This document shows positions 1-8,049 of a stretch of DNA of 64,000 nucleotides, piece by piece. Origin of the DNA: Rossellomorea vietnamensis (GTDB taxonomy: Bacteria; Bacillota; Bacilli; Bacillales; Bacillaceae_B); contig NZ_VTEH01000003.1 of the NCBI RefSeq assembly GCF_008180615.1, forward strand, positions 418-64,417, read 5' to 3'. Under the pieces are notes generated by a model. The model was not told the origin of the DNA, made no database searches, and saw only the letters and a list, made by a program, of their open reading frames with translations. The translations under genes were made by a program, and so were the position numbers. Each line of letters starts with the position of its first letter. Position 1 is the stretch's first letter.

Positions 1-929
1 GGTCGTTTTACTTTTTTTTTAATCCCAGCACTCTCATAGTTTCCTGGACTTACACCAGCCCAAGACGCCAAACGCTTTGCTGATCCAAAAACCGACATGT
101 CCACTCCCATTTCGGCTATAAAAATCGCGGCTGAGTCTTTATTCACGCCAGGTATCGTATCTAACAGTTCGCATTCCTCTCGATACGGAATGAGTACCTG
201 ATCAATCTGTTCGACTATTTTATCGATGGTCTGATCCAGGTAGGAGATATGTTCCCAATGAAAACGCAACATATCACAATGGTGTTTGCGGATACGTCCA
301 TTTAGCGCTTCGTAAATTTCTGTCAGGGAGGCCTTTACTCTTGGGTCCACCATTTGTTGAAGGGAGTGGAGTTCAATCTTTTCTCCGTTAATGAGAGCTT
401 CAAGAATACGACAGCCGGTAACACCAAATAAATCTGAAAACACAGAGGTTAGCTTAATATTGGCGTCTTGAAGTATTTTGTGTATTCGATTGCGCTCGGC
501 AGTACGAGAATTAATCAGCTTTTTTCGATACCGAGTTAAATCACGCAAATCACGAATATCCACTGGTGGTACAAAACTGCTTTCGATTAACCCTGATCGC
601 AGTAATTTTGCCAGCCATTCGGCATCTTTAACATCTGTTTTCCTTCCTGGAACATTTTTAACATGCCGGGCATTGGCAAGCACCAGCCGCACACTATGTT
701 CAAGTACATTCCAGACTGGCTTCCAATACACACCGGTGCTTTCCATGACGGCATCTGTTACTTCGTGTGAGGCTAACCAATCACTTAACGCCAGAAGACC
801 TGATGTAGTGGTTGGAAAAGTTTGAATTTCTTTTTTAGGTCTCTTATCCAAAGGACCGAACAAAACACAAGCTACTACTGTTTCTTGGTGTACATCTAGG
901 CCTGCACACCGCTCAATCATTGCTTCCAT
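1..929 (-). mobile_element. IS110-family transposase (DEDD recombinase), truncated by window edge
   Basis: On the minus strand an open frame starts at ATG 929 behind GAGGTGA (7-nt spacing) and runs off the window without a stop, about 309 residues. It reads as an IS110-family recombinase. The N-terminal RuvC-like domain shows the DEDD set at D12 (AGLDVH), E63 (VMESTG), D99 and D102 (TDVKDAEW). The visible end reaches WAGVSPGNYESAG, the C-terminal domain containing the family's catalytic serine. These enzymes excise as circles and integrate without terminal inverted repeats, and in studied members are guided by a bridge RNA from the noncoding end. The roughly 550 bp upstream of the start would be that end here. 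Whether the element is intact cannot be judged because the right end is outside the window. Confidence 0.9.
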
Positions 930-960
930 TTCAACGTCACCTCATAATAAATTACTAACA

Positions 961-1502
961 ATACAAGCGACAGGCGAATTAATACAAAATTTTTGTATAC
1001 GTACCACACACAGGCACAATAGATGGTTCTTCAAGTCTGTCACAACCAGTTTTTCGTACAGGGTATCTTCAATTAGAAGATCCACCAAAGAGTCTCCGGA
1101 CTGGCAGTATTGTTAGGCTCATTATGGTCAGACAATTATAAAAGCAGACCTTTATATAGGGTAACGTCTATTTTGATGATAGATGGTGGCGGCGGGAAGC
1201 GCCGTCATGGGAGTTTTTCGTAAACTTTGTTATACAAGCGACAGGCGAATTAATACAAAATTTTTGTATACGTACCACACACAGGCACAATAGATGGTTC
1301 TTCAAGTCTGTCACAACCAGTTTTTCGTACAGGGTATCTTCAATTAGAAGATCCACCAAAGAGTCTCCGGACTGGCAGTATTGTTAGGCTCATTATGGTC
1401 AGACAATTATAAAAGCAGACCTTTATATAGGGTAACGTCTATTTTGATGATAGATGGTGGCGGCGGGAAGCGCCGTCATGGGAGTTTTTCGTAAACTTTG
1501 TT
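961..1502 (-). repeat. Perfect 271-bp tandem duplication of the IS110 noncoding end (candidate bridge-RNA region)
   Basis: Two back-to-back copies, 961-1231 and 1232-1502, appear identical on reading. Each copy begins ATACAAGCGACAGG and ends TTTCGTAAACTTTGTT, the latter being the terminus of the miniature element described at 1481-1664. The duplicated block lies upstream of the transposase start, where IS110-group elements keep the bridge-RNA gene. A GC-rich hairpin (GGCG...CGCC near 1190 and 1461) recurs in each copy. A 63-codon minus frame spanning the copy boundary has no ribosome binding site and is not considered a gene. The RNA itself is inferred from family knowledge; its ends are not determinable by eye. 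Confidence 0.75.
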
Positions 1503-1664
1503 GCTATTTAACATTAAATGCGGAGATATCACCTTAAATCACCGAAAATAATGGGAAGAAAGAAAAGAGCTGCATCCTCTAATTAGAGAGGAAAACCTTA
1601 GTATCCGGGGAAAAATCCGGCTCTTGGGACTTTTCTGAAAGCTACAATACATGCGAAGACAGCC
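1481..1664 (+). mobile_element. Miniature ISL3-like element, copy 1 (left end altered by IS110)
   Basis: This copy matches the repeat at 51590-51776. It opens with TTTTTCGTAAACTTTGTTGC, carries the internal blocks AGAAAAGAGCTGC and TTAGTATCCGGGGAAAAATC, and ends GCGAAGACAGCC. The outermost left bases differ from the family GGCTC because the IS110 noncoding end abuts here. It has no coding capacity. Confidence 0.7.
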
Positions 1665-1695
1665 TTTTTGTATTGAGATTCTTTATTCCTTTAAG

Positions 1696-1708
1696 AGGGA
1701 CTGTCCCT
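1696..1708. repeat. Palindrome AGGGACTGTCCCT, copy 1
   Basis: Thirteen-base inverted repeat with a single central base. Related copies are at 6961-6973 and 42693-42705, all intergenic. Confidence 0.6.
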
Positions 1709-1820
1709 TTTAATACGGTGACGCAATGAAGTGTGCCCTTGGAAATTGGCTTGTTCTTATTCTAAAACCCTTCGAACTGAATATGAAAGTTATAAGGAAA
1801 CTTCGAAGGGGATGGTTCCC

Positions 1821-2708
1821 ATGAACATCGATGGTGTGTTTTCAGGCGGCGGAATCAAGGGGTTGGCACTAATTGGCGCTTACAAGGCTATCGAAGAAAA
1901 AGGCTTTAGATTTCAACGGGTTGCGGGGACGAGTGCCGGCGCAGTTATAGCCGGGTTCATTGCAGCCGGCTACAACAGTGACAGCCTGCTTAATATAATG
2001 GATGAAATTGATTTGCCAGATTTACTGGATAAAAATCCATTGCTTTCTTCATTGCCATTAGTCCGGTGGCTGAAAGTGTATTGGAAACTGGGGCTTTATA
2101 AAGGGGATGCTCTGGAGCAGTGGATAGAGGAAAAGTTAAGGGTCAGGGGAATATATACCTTTGCTGATCTGAGGCCGGGCGCGCTGAGGGTAGTGGCATC
2201 AGACCTGTCCAATGGCCGGCTGATGGTGCTGCCTGATGACCTGGAGAAATACGGTATTCCCAAAGAAACTTTTCCGGTAGCAAGGGCAATCAGAATGAGT
2301 GCGAGTCTGCCTTATTTTTTTGAACCGGTGAGGCTGAAATCACTGGATGGGTTAAGTATAGTCGTCGACGGAGGGGTCTTAAGCAATTTCCCGATGTGGC
2401 TCTTTGATAAAGAAAATACAAAGAAGGTAAGACCTGTCTTGGGGATCAAACTCAGTCATGATGCACAGGATAGACCGAAAAACGAAATCCACAATGCCAT
2501 CGACATGTACGGAGCACTGTTTCAGACGATGAAGGACGCACATGACTCCAGATATATTTCCAGGAAGCATTCGGCAAATATCATTTTCATACCGACTGAA
2601 GGCGTGTTGACGACTGAGTTTGAGCTGACGGAAGAAAAGAAAAGAGAACTTGCCGGGTATGGATATAATCAGGCGAAAGAATTTCTGCGGATATGGAGTT
2701 ACGGCTAA
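1821..2708 (+). CDS. yqhO: Patatin-like phospholipase family protein (YqhO)
   Basis: This 295-residue protein is a predicted patatin-type serine acyl hydrolase. The start is placed at ATG 1821 behind GAAGGGG with 9-nt spacing. The upstream in-frame ATGs at 1731 and 1812 lack a good site. Visible motifs are the oxyanion loop FSGGGIKG near residue 7, the nucleophile elbow GTSAG near 38-42 and the catalytic DGG near 180 (VVDGGVLSN), so the Ser-Asp dyad is complete. Substrate is unknown; family members hydrolyse phospholipid or other acyl esters. It lies in the same position as yqhO of B. subtilis and reads as its ortholog. A copy of the GGGACTGTCCC palindrome sits about 110 bp upstream. Confidence 0.88.
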   Translation: MNIDGVFSGGGIKGLALIGAYKAIEEKGFRFQRVAGTSAGAVIAGFIAAGYNSDSLLNIMDEIDLPDLLDKNPLLSSLPLVRWLKVYWKLGLYKGDALEQWIEEKLRVRGIYTFADLRPGALRVVASDLSNGRLMVLPDDLEKYGIPKETFPVARAIRMSASLPYFFEPVRLKSLDGLSIVVDGGVLSNFPMWLFDKENTKKVRPVLGIKLSHDAQDRPKNEIHNAIDMYGALFQTMKDAHDSRYISRKHSANIIFIPTEGVLTTEFELTEEKKRELAGYGYNQAKEFLRIWSYG

Positions 2709-2784
2709 GAGAGAGGGAGACCATAGAGCGGTTGACATTGCTCAGAAGTAAGCTGATTTTTCCCCAAGAATTCATTTAATAAAT

Positions 2785-2819
2785 AAAAAAATCGAGCTTA
2801 GAGAGAGGCTCGATTTTTT
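2785..2819. terminator. Bidirectional terminator between yqhO and yqhP
   Basis: AAAAAATCGAGC and GCTCGATTTTTT form a stem with an 11-nt loop. A runs on one side and T runs on the other suit both converging genes. The hairpin overlaps the last codons of yqhP. Confidence 0.85.
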
Positions 2820-3169
2820 CTATTTTTTTTACCCTCAATCACTGTGAGGTTAGCCTGTGACTTTTTTCGGTATGACTTTTTGCGGAATGGGTTTGGAGCA
2901 CTTGCTTTAACAGGTGCAGCTATTTTCTTATGATTATACCGCTTCTTGGATTGTCTTGCGGCCTTCAGGAAAGCTTTTTGATCCTTATTTTTTCCACTGC
3001 TTCCCCCGCCCATCATCACTTTCCGGAAAACAAAATAAATGATTCCCGCAATAGCTGCAAAAATGAGTATTCTTTGAAGAAGTGCAAGTGGATCTCCTAT
3101 TAGCATGGAAACCAACCCGATTGATGCAAATAGAATAATAGCCCCTGCAATTAGCGTACGAGCACTCAA
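2798..3169 (-). CDS. yqhP: YqhP family small membrane protein
   Basis: This 123-residue protein has two N-terminal hydrophobic segments (about residues 4-22 and 30-48). They are followed by a glycine/serine linker and a strongly basic, lysine-rich tail, suggesting a membrane anchor with a cytosolic basic domain. The start is TTG 3169 with AAGGAGGTG at 8-nt spacing. A GTG at 3178 overlaps that site and is less likely. Position and composition match YqhP of B. subtilis. Function is unknown. It converges on yqhO and shares its terminator. Confidence 0.8.
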   Translation of the reverse strand: MSARTLIAGAIILFASIGLVSMLIGDPLALLQRILIFAAIAGIIYFVFRKVMMGGGSSGKNKDQKAFLKAARQSKKRYNHKKIAAPVKASAPNPFRKKSYRKKSQANLTVIEGKKNRKNRASL

Positions 3170-3554
3170 GAAGGTCACCTCCTTTGGAATTGGATATAAG
3201 CGCAGTAGTCCTTTACCTATATTTTAGACTATTTCTGTCCTTTTTAACCGTAATTCTGATTTGTTTTCCAGAAATTCTTTTCTCTGAACTATGGTTACAT
3301 TAATAGAAAGAACTTCCATGAAAAGATAAAGGGGGAGTTTATTGTAAAAATAATATTTCATAGAAAAAATGAAGTAATGCAGGCTTAGTACAGATGGATT
3401 ATCCAGTTTTCTCAAGTCAGATAGTGCTTGCTTATTTTTCAAAGTCCAGAAGGCATTAAAGTTCTTGAACTTGAAATTCACTCTATTTCCTTAATATCGG
3501 TATTAATGAAAAACTTTTAAGGAAATGGACATACTACCCAATGGAGGTGTTTAT
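3170..3554. other. Divergent intergenic region yqhP/yqhR
   Basis: This 385-bp AT-rich stretch lies between divergent genes. The 85-codon minus frame in it (3224-3481) has no convincing ribosome binding site or recognisable domain. B. subtilis has yqhQ around here and none is present. I see no repeat or structured RNA. Confidence 0.5.
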
Positions 3555-4088
3555 ATGTCTGCAAGAGAACAAGAACCATCAAGTGATAAGAAGCTGGAAC
3601 AGAATAAGCAGGAGAAACCATTATCATTTATTGGAATGGTGGTCACCACCGGGTTCGCCGGAGGGATTCTGTGGAGTCTGATATCTTACATCTGCTACAT
3701 GTTCTCCTTTACTGAAATCGAACCTAATATCATTCTGGAACCATGGGCTGCGGGCGATTGGAAAGACAGCTGGCTTGGGATCGTCATTTCCATATTGGCA
3801 TATGGCCTGATTTCCATTGGTGCAGCGCTGGTATACTATGCTGCTTTACGAAAACTTACATCCATGTGGGTGGGGGCGGGGTACGGCATAGCCCTGATGC
3901 TGGTTGTGTTTTTGGTATTGAACCCTCTGTTCCCGAGCATGAAAGGGTTGACAGATACCGATTATAACACGCTTATTACCGCAGCTTGCATTTATATCCT
4001 TTATGGTGTATTCATCGGTTATTCCATTTCTTATGAAGAGAATGAACTCCGCCATCAGCATGAAAAAGAAGATGCGGCAAGTCATTAG
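3555..4088 (+). CDS. yqhR: YqhR family integral membrane protein
   Basis: This 177-residue protein starts at ATG 3555 behind GGAGGTG. A hydrophilic N-terminus of about 25 residues is followed by four hydrophobic helices (roughly 28-52, 75-98, 104-125 and 137-157) and a charged C-terminus. This is the YqhR architecture. Its function is not established. It precedes aroQ with a hairpin at 4129-4157 in between. Confidence 0.82.
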   Translation: MSAREQEPSSDKKLEQNKQEKPLSFIGMVVTTGFAGGILWSLISYICYMFSFTEIEPNIILEPWAAGDWKDSWLGIVISILAYGLISIGAALVYYAALRKLTSMWVGAGYGIALMLVVFLVLNPLFPSMKGLTDTDYNTLITAACIYILYGVFIGYSISYEENELRHQHEKEDAASH

Positions 4089-4128
4089 AGTTCAGACATT
4101 GTAGTAGGTTTGTCAATTAGTTTGTGTT

Positions 4129-4157
4129 AGAATGTTCATGTTGAACATTCTATTTTT
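4129..4157 (+). terminator. Terminator or operator hairpin between yqhR and aroQ
   Basis: AGAATGTTCA and TGAACATTCT are perfect 10-bp arms with a 3-nt loop followed by ATTTTTA. It fits a terminator for yqhR, and lies only 15 bp before the aroQ start, so a regulatory role in aroQ is possible. Confidence 0.65.
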
Positions 4158-4171
4158 ATGGGTGAATACAT

Positions 4172-4603
4172 ATGGATAAAATTCTTCTGCTAAATGGTCC
4201 GAATCTGAACCGTTTAGGGAAAAGGGAACCAGAAATTTATGGAACCACCACGCTCGGGGAGCTTGTAGGCAAGATGAAGAAAGCTGCCTTGGCGGCCGGA
4301 TATGAACTGACAGCGGAACAATCGAATCATGAAGGGGTACTTATTGATTTCATCCATATGGCTGAAGATGCAGGATATACCGGTATAATTTTTAATCCCG
4401 GCGCCTTCACTCATTATAGTTATGCAATCAGAGATGCCATAGCCGGAATAGATGTCCCTGTGATCGAAGTTCATATTTCAAATGTTCATAAACGGGAAAC
4501 CTTCAGGCACAAATCTGTTCTTGCAGAAGTGACGGCCGGCCAGATTGTCGGGCTGGGTCTGCTTGGATATGAACTGGCCCTGCAGGCTCTTGTAAAAACA
4601 TAA
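4172..4603 (+). CDS. aroQ: Type II 3-dehydroquinate dehydratase
   Basis: This cytosolic enzyme converts 3-dehydroquinate to 3-dehydroshikimate in the shikimate pathway. At 143 residues it has the normal length of the dodecameric type II enzyme. Signature residues are visible: LNGPNLNRLGKREPEIYG at the N-terminus with the active-site tyrosine near residue 23, EQSNHEG near 51, NPGAFTHYS near 75-83 and EVHISN near 99-104, including the catalytic histidine. It is followed 14 bp later by the Xaa-Pro peptidase gene, as in B. subtilis (yqhS-yqhT). Confidence 0.95.
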   Translation: MDKILLLNGPNLNRLGKREPEIYGTTTLGELVGKMKKAALAAGYELTAEQSNHEGVLIDFIHMAEDAGYTGIIFNPGAFTHYSYAIRDAIAGIDVPVIEVHISNVHKRETFRHKSVLAEVTAGQIVGLGLLGYELALQALVKT

Positions 4604-4617
4604 GGGAGATGAAGAGG

Positions 4618-5679
4618 TTGAGTAAAATTGATAAATTAAGAGAGAAATTTTCTGAAAACAATATTGATGGTATACTGATTACCAGTACATACAACCGCCG
4701 TTATATGACCGGATTCACTGGTTCATCAGGTGTGGCGCTTATTACGGCTGACAGCGCGGTTTTCATTACAGACTTCCGCTATACAGAACAGGCCGCTGAA
4801 CAGGCGCAAGGGTTTGAAATCGTTCAGCATAAAGGACCGATTCCTAACGAAGTGGCAGCACAGGCAGAGAAACTGGGCATAGAGAAACTTGGATTTGAAA
4901 AAAATTACCTTACCTATTCTGCTTTTGAAAGCTACCGCAGCAAAGTTGGTGCTGAGCTGGTCCCTGTAAGCGGTCTGATTGAAGATATCCGTTTAGTCAA
5001 AACGGAAGCAGAAATGGCAATCATCAAGGATGCTGCTGATATCGCTGATGCTGCATTCAAACATATCCTTGATTTCATTGCTCCTGGGAAAACGGAACTC
5101 GAGGTATCCAATGAGCTCGAATTCTTCATGAGAAGAGCAGGGGCGGCTTCATCTTCTTTTGATATCATCGTCGCTTCAGGTCTGCGTTCTGCGCTTCCTC
5201 ATGGTGTTGCGAGCGATAAAGTCATCGAAAAAGGCGATTTCATCACATTGGATTATGGTGCCTACTATAAAGGATACTGTTCAGATATGACTAGAACGGT
5301 TGCTGTCGGGGAGCCATCAGAAAAACTGAAAGAAATCTATGATGTTGTCCTTCAATCACAGCTGAAAGCAATGGATGGGATCAAGCCGGGTATGACTGGT
5401 GCTCAGGCAGATGCAATTGCAAGGGATTACATTAAAGAAAAAGGCTACGGTGAAAATTTTGGCCACTCACTTGGTCACGGCATCGGCCTTGAAGTTCATG
5501 AAGGACCGGGACTATCCCACCTTTCTGAAACAGTATTAAAGCCTGGCATGATTGTAACAGTTGAGCCGGGAATCTATGTCCAAGGTGTCGGCGGCGTTCG
5601 TATCGAGGATGATACAGTCATCACCGAAAATGGCAACGAAACACTTACACACTCAACAAAAGATTTGATCATTCTTTAA
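4618..5679 (+). CDS. yqhT: M24 family Xaa-Pro aminopeptidase (YqhT)
   Basis: This cytosolic metallopeptidase is predicted to remove N-terminal residues preceding proline. The start chosen is TTG 4618, with GGGAG at 9-nt spacing. It gives 353 residues, the length I recall for B. subtilis YqhT. ATG 4609 would lie directly on the ribosome binding site. The N-terminal creatinase-like domain spans about residues 1-125. The pita-bread domain carries metal ligands in TLDYGAYY, SDMTRT, GHSLGHGIGLEVHE, VEPGIY and VRIEDD. All five ligand motifs are present, so it should be active. Confidence 0.93.
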   Translation: MSKIDKLREKFSENNIDGILITSTYNRRYMTGFTGSSGVALITADSAVFITDFRYTEQAAEQAQGFEIVQHKGPIPNEVAAQAEKLGIEKLGFEKNYLTYSAFESYRSKVGAELVPVSGLIEDIRLVKTEAEMAIIKDAADIADAAFKHILDFIAPGKTELEVSNELEFFMRRAGAASSSFDIIVASGLRSALPHGVASDKVIEKGDFITLDYGAYYKGYCSDMTRTVAVGEPSEKLKEIYDVVLQSQLKAMDGIKPGMTGAQADAIARDYIKEKGYGENFGHSLGHGIGLEVHEGPGLSHLSETVLKPGMIVTVEPGIYVQGVGGVRIEDDTVITENGNETLTHSTKDLIIL

Positions 5680-5687
5680 TAAAATTT

Positions 5688-5715
5688 TTGCGGCAAGAAC
5701 AGAATATGGCATAAT
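5688..5715 (+). promoter_or_regulatory. Candidate sigma-A promoter for efp
   Basis: TTGCGG (5688-5693), a 16-bp spacer and CATAAT (5710-5715) lie about 55 bp before the efp start. Read from consensus only. Confidence 0.45.
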
Positions 5716-5769
5716 GAACATGCAGTAAATAGTCATTCTTCGGCTATTCAAATATTAGGAGGAACACTC

Positions 5770-6327
5770 ATGATTTCAGTAAATGATTTTCGTACAGGTC
5801 TTACAATCGAAGTAGATAACGGAATTTGGCGCGTAATGGACTTTCAGCACGTTAAACCGGGTAAGGGAGCAGCGTTTGTACGCTCTAAATTAAGAAACCT
5901 TCGCAATGGTGCGATCCAGGAAAAAACATTCCGTGCAGGTGAAAAAGTAGCGAAGGCACAAATTGACAACCGCAGAATGCAATATCTTTATGCAAATGGG
6001 GATATGCATGTATTCATGGATACAGATTCCTATGAGCAAATCGAATTGACTGCTTCAGCGATTGAATATGAATTGAAATTCTTAAAAGAAAACATGGAAG
6101 TTCAAATCATGATGTATCAAGGTGAGACACTGGGTGTTGAGCTGCCAAACACAGTTTCATTGACTGTAACGGAGACAGAGCCGGGCATCAAAGGAGATAC
6201 GGCTACTGGCGGATCCAAGCCGGCAACCGTAGAAACGGGCTTGACTGTAAACGTACCTTTCTTCGTCAATGAAGGAGACACTCTCATCATCAATACAACG
6301 GACGGTTCATACGTTTCCCGCGGGTAA
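5770..6327 (+). CDS. efp: Translation elongation factor P
   Basis: This 185-residue protein relieves ribosome stalling on consecutive prolines. It has the family's usual length and three beta-barrel domains: KOW-like residues 1-65, then two OB folds. The modification-loop region reads [13 protein letters not shown], with the lysine at the loop tip (K32 region). The C-terminal signature [17 protein letters not shown] is intact. The start ATG 5770 has AGGAGG 8 nt upstream. An obvious terminator follows. Confidence 0.97.
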   Translation: MISVNDFRTGLTIEVDNGIWRVMDFQHVKPGKGAAFVRSKLRNLRNGAIQEKTFRAGEKVAKAQIDNRRMQYLYANGDMHVFMDTDSYEQIELTASAIEYELKFLKENMEVQIMMYQGETLGVELPNTVSLTVTETEPGIKGDTATGGSKPATVETGLTVNVPFFVNEGDTLIINTTDGSYVSRG

Positions 6328-6340
6328 TATTGATTGATCA

Positions 6341-6374
6341 AAAAGCTGGAGGGCTTAGCCCTCCAGCTTTTTTT
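6341..6374 (+). terminator. Rho-independent terminator of efp
   Basis: AAGCTGGAGGG and CCCTCCAGCTT form an 11-bp stem around a short loop, followed by a run of T. Confidence 0.92.
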
Positions 6375-6479
6375 GTTAGATAAGAGAGTATGCCGTTCCT
6401 GCATTTGTAATTAAGCAAGTTTTAGGGAGCCGTCTTCAGCACCAGAGGTCCGTCCTTACTGTGAGGAATCAGCCCCTCA

Positions 6480-6880
6480 TATCCTCATTTGTATCTTAAA
6501 GGAAAACACGGCCCTCACAACCGTAGTTACTGCTCTTATACCTGTCTTAATGAATGTCCGCCACGACAAAAAGCAGTTTCACCTCATACAGATCTCAACG
6601 AAAATCAATTTCTCCAGACTGAAGCCGCCTCAACATTATACACATCTCAGTGATAATGCCTCTCTCCCAACCGAAGCAGTCCCACCTTCATACACATCTC
6701 GACGAAAATGCCTCTCTAAATACCGAAGCCACCCGAACTTCCTACAGATCTCAATGAGAACCCATCGTTCCTGACCGAAGTAATCCCGATAACTTACACA
6801 TCTCAACGGAAATTCCTCTCTCCTGGCCGAAGTAGCTCCCTCTTCATACATGTCTAAGTGGGAATGAGCACTCTCCAGCC
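6480..6880. repeat. Degenerate tandem array with an exact 52-bp period
   Basis: The anchor TACACATCTC (or TACAGATCTC, TACATGTCTA) recurs at 6587, 6639, 6691, 6743, 6795 and 6847, always 52 bp apart. One or two more decayed units extend leftward. Between anchors the consensus reads like AACGAAAATGCCTCTC then ACCGAAG. Because 52 is not a multiple of three and short frames on both strands lack domains, it is read as noncoding. B. subtilis has yqhV in this interval; it is absent. Confidence 0.8.
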
Positions 6881-7029
6881 GTGGAGGGATATTTTCCCTC
6901 GCCCTTTAAAGGGGTACTTGCACTTTTTTAAGTAATAATCTACTGCTTTAAAGCACGAAAAGGGACTGTCCCTCTCCGCGCTTTAAAGCGCCGAAGCACA
7001 GTTTCTTTTAGTTTCTCTACAATAATAAA
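6881..7029. repeat. CTTTAAAG blocks with palindrome AGGGACTGTCCCT, copy 2
   Basis: The palindrome at 6961-6973 is flanked by CTTTAAAGC-type palindromes (6904, 6949 and 6981 areas). The same arrangement is seen around 42675-42720. No gene is apparent. Confidence 0.55.
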
Positions 7030-7058
7030 GTCATAATCTCCTGATCTCCGAATACATT
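7030..7058 (+). promoter_or_regulatory. Candidate sigma-E promoter for the spoIIIA operon
   Basis: TCATAAT (7031-7037) and AATACATT (7051-7058) are separated by 13 bp. They resemble the mother-cell sigma-E boxes (ATA-type -35, CATACANT -10) and sit about 70 bp before spoIIIAA, which is sigma-E controlled in B. subtilis. Confidence 0.5.
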
Positions 7059-7125
7059 TTAATAACAAAAGGCATGTACTACAAATTTCAGAATTGTACT
7101 TACAGCAAAATAAGGAGGAGGGAAT

Positions 7126-8049
7126 ATGGAAGAGGTCCTATCAATAGTTCCATCCATTATCGCAGAAAAAATCATTAGCATGCCATCCCATATTCAGCCG
7201 CTGATTGAAGAAATAAGAATAAGGATTGACCGTCCGCTGGAAGTGACAGCCAGGGGCATACCTTATTTTCTTCCCTATGTCGTAACAAGGAAAGATGGAG
7301 AGCAGTTAATCAATAAGCTGGCGAACCATTCGTTTTATACATTGGAAGAAGAGTTGAAAAGGGGTTATATCACGATAGAGGGCGGCCACCGGGTGGGACT
7401 TGCCGGAAAAGTGATTCTTGATGGAGGAAAAGTGAAAGCAATCAGGCATCTTGCCTCTTTTAATATAAGGATTGCCAGGGAAGCCATCGGAATTGCTGCT
7501 CCATTGATTCCATGCCTGTATGACGGGGGGTGGAAGCACACTATGATTATCGGGGCCCCACAGAGCGGGAAAACGACCATGTTGAGGGATATCGCTAGAA
7601 TTGTCTCAACAGGCTTTTCAGAGAACAATATTGGGCCCTGTAAAGTTGGAATCGTAGATGAACGTTCCGAAATTGCTGGGTGCGTGCATGGAGTGCCGCA
7701 GCTTCAATTTGGGCCGCGAGTGGATGTGCTCGATGCCTGTCCTAAAGCAGAAGGGATGATGATGCTGATCCGATCGATGAGCCCTGAGGTCATAGTTGTG
7801 GATGAAATCGGACGCCAGGAAGATGGCCAAGCCATCCTGGAAGCCGTTAATGCCGGTATATCCCTGATAATGACAACCCATGGCCATTCGTTAGAGGAGA
7901 TTTCCAAGCGTCCGAACCTTAAGGAAATTGTGGAGATGAATGTGATAGACAGATATATAGAATTGGCCAGAGGAGACCACCCAGGCCAGATAAAGGATAT
8001 CAAAAATCAAGCGGGATATTCGCTTTTGAGCAAAGTGAGCGTGACATAA
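7126..8049 (+). CDS. spoIIIAA: Stage III sporulation protein AA, AAA+ ATPase
   Basis: This 307-residue secretion-type ATPase is the motor of the SpoIIIA-SpoIIQ channel joining mother cell and forespore. Walker A is GAPQSGKTT (about 143-151). Walker B-like VVDEIG lies near 224-229, and an arginine-rich segment (DERSEIAG) lies in between. The start ATG 7126 has AAGGAGGAGGG upstream. It is the first gene of an eight-gene operon with very short gaps, stop codon and next ATG being adjacent at 8049/8050. Confidence 0.95.
   Translation: MEEVLSIVPSIIAEKIISMPSHIQPLIEEIRIRIDRPLEVTARGIPYFLPYVVTRKDGEQLINKLANHSFYTLEEELKRGYITIEGGHRVGLAGKVILDGGKVKAIRHLASFNIRIAREAIGIAAPLIPCLYDGGWKHTMIIGAPQSGKTTMLRDIARIVSTGFSENNIGPCKVGIVDERSEIAGCVHGVPQLQFGPRVDVLDACPKAEGMMMLIRSMSPEVIVVDEIGRQEDGQAILEAVNAGISLIMTTHGHSLEEISKRPNLKEIVEMNVIDRYIELARGDHPGQIKDIKNQAGYSLLSKVSVT

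Noticed and set aside
478..825. 115-codon plus-strand frame
   Set aside because: It is antisense to the IS110 recombinase, whose protein motifs are clear on the minus strand.
1168..1359. 63-codon minus frame in the duplicated IS end
   Set aside because: It crosses the duplication boundary, lacks a ribosome binding site and lies in the expected noncoding end.
6550..6851. Overlapping 71- to 74-codon frames in the 6.5-kb array
   Set aside because: They arise from the 52-bp repeat on both strands and show no protein-like conservation.
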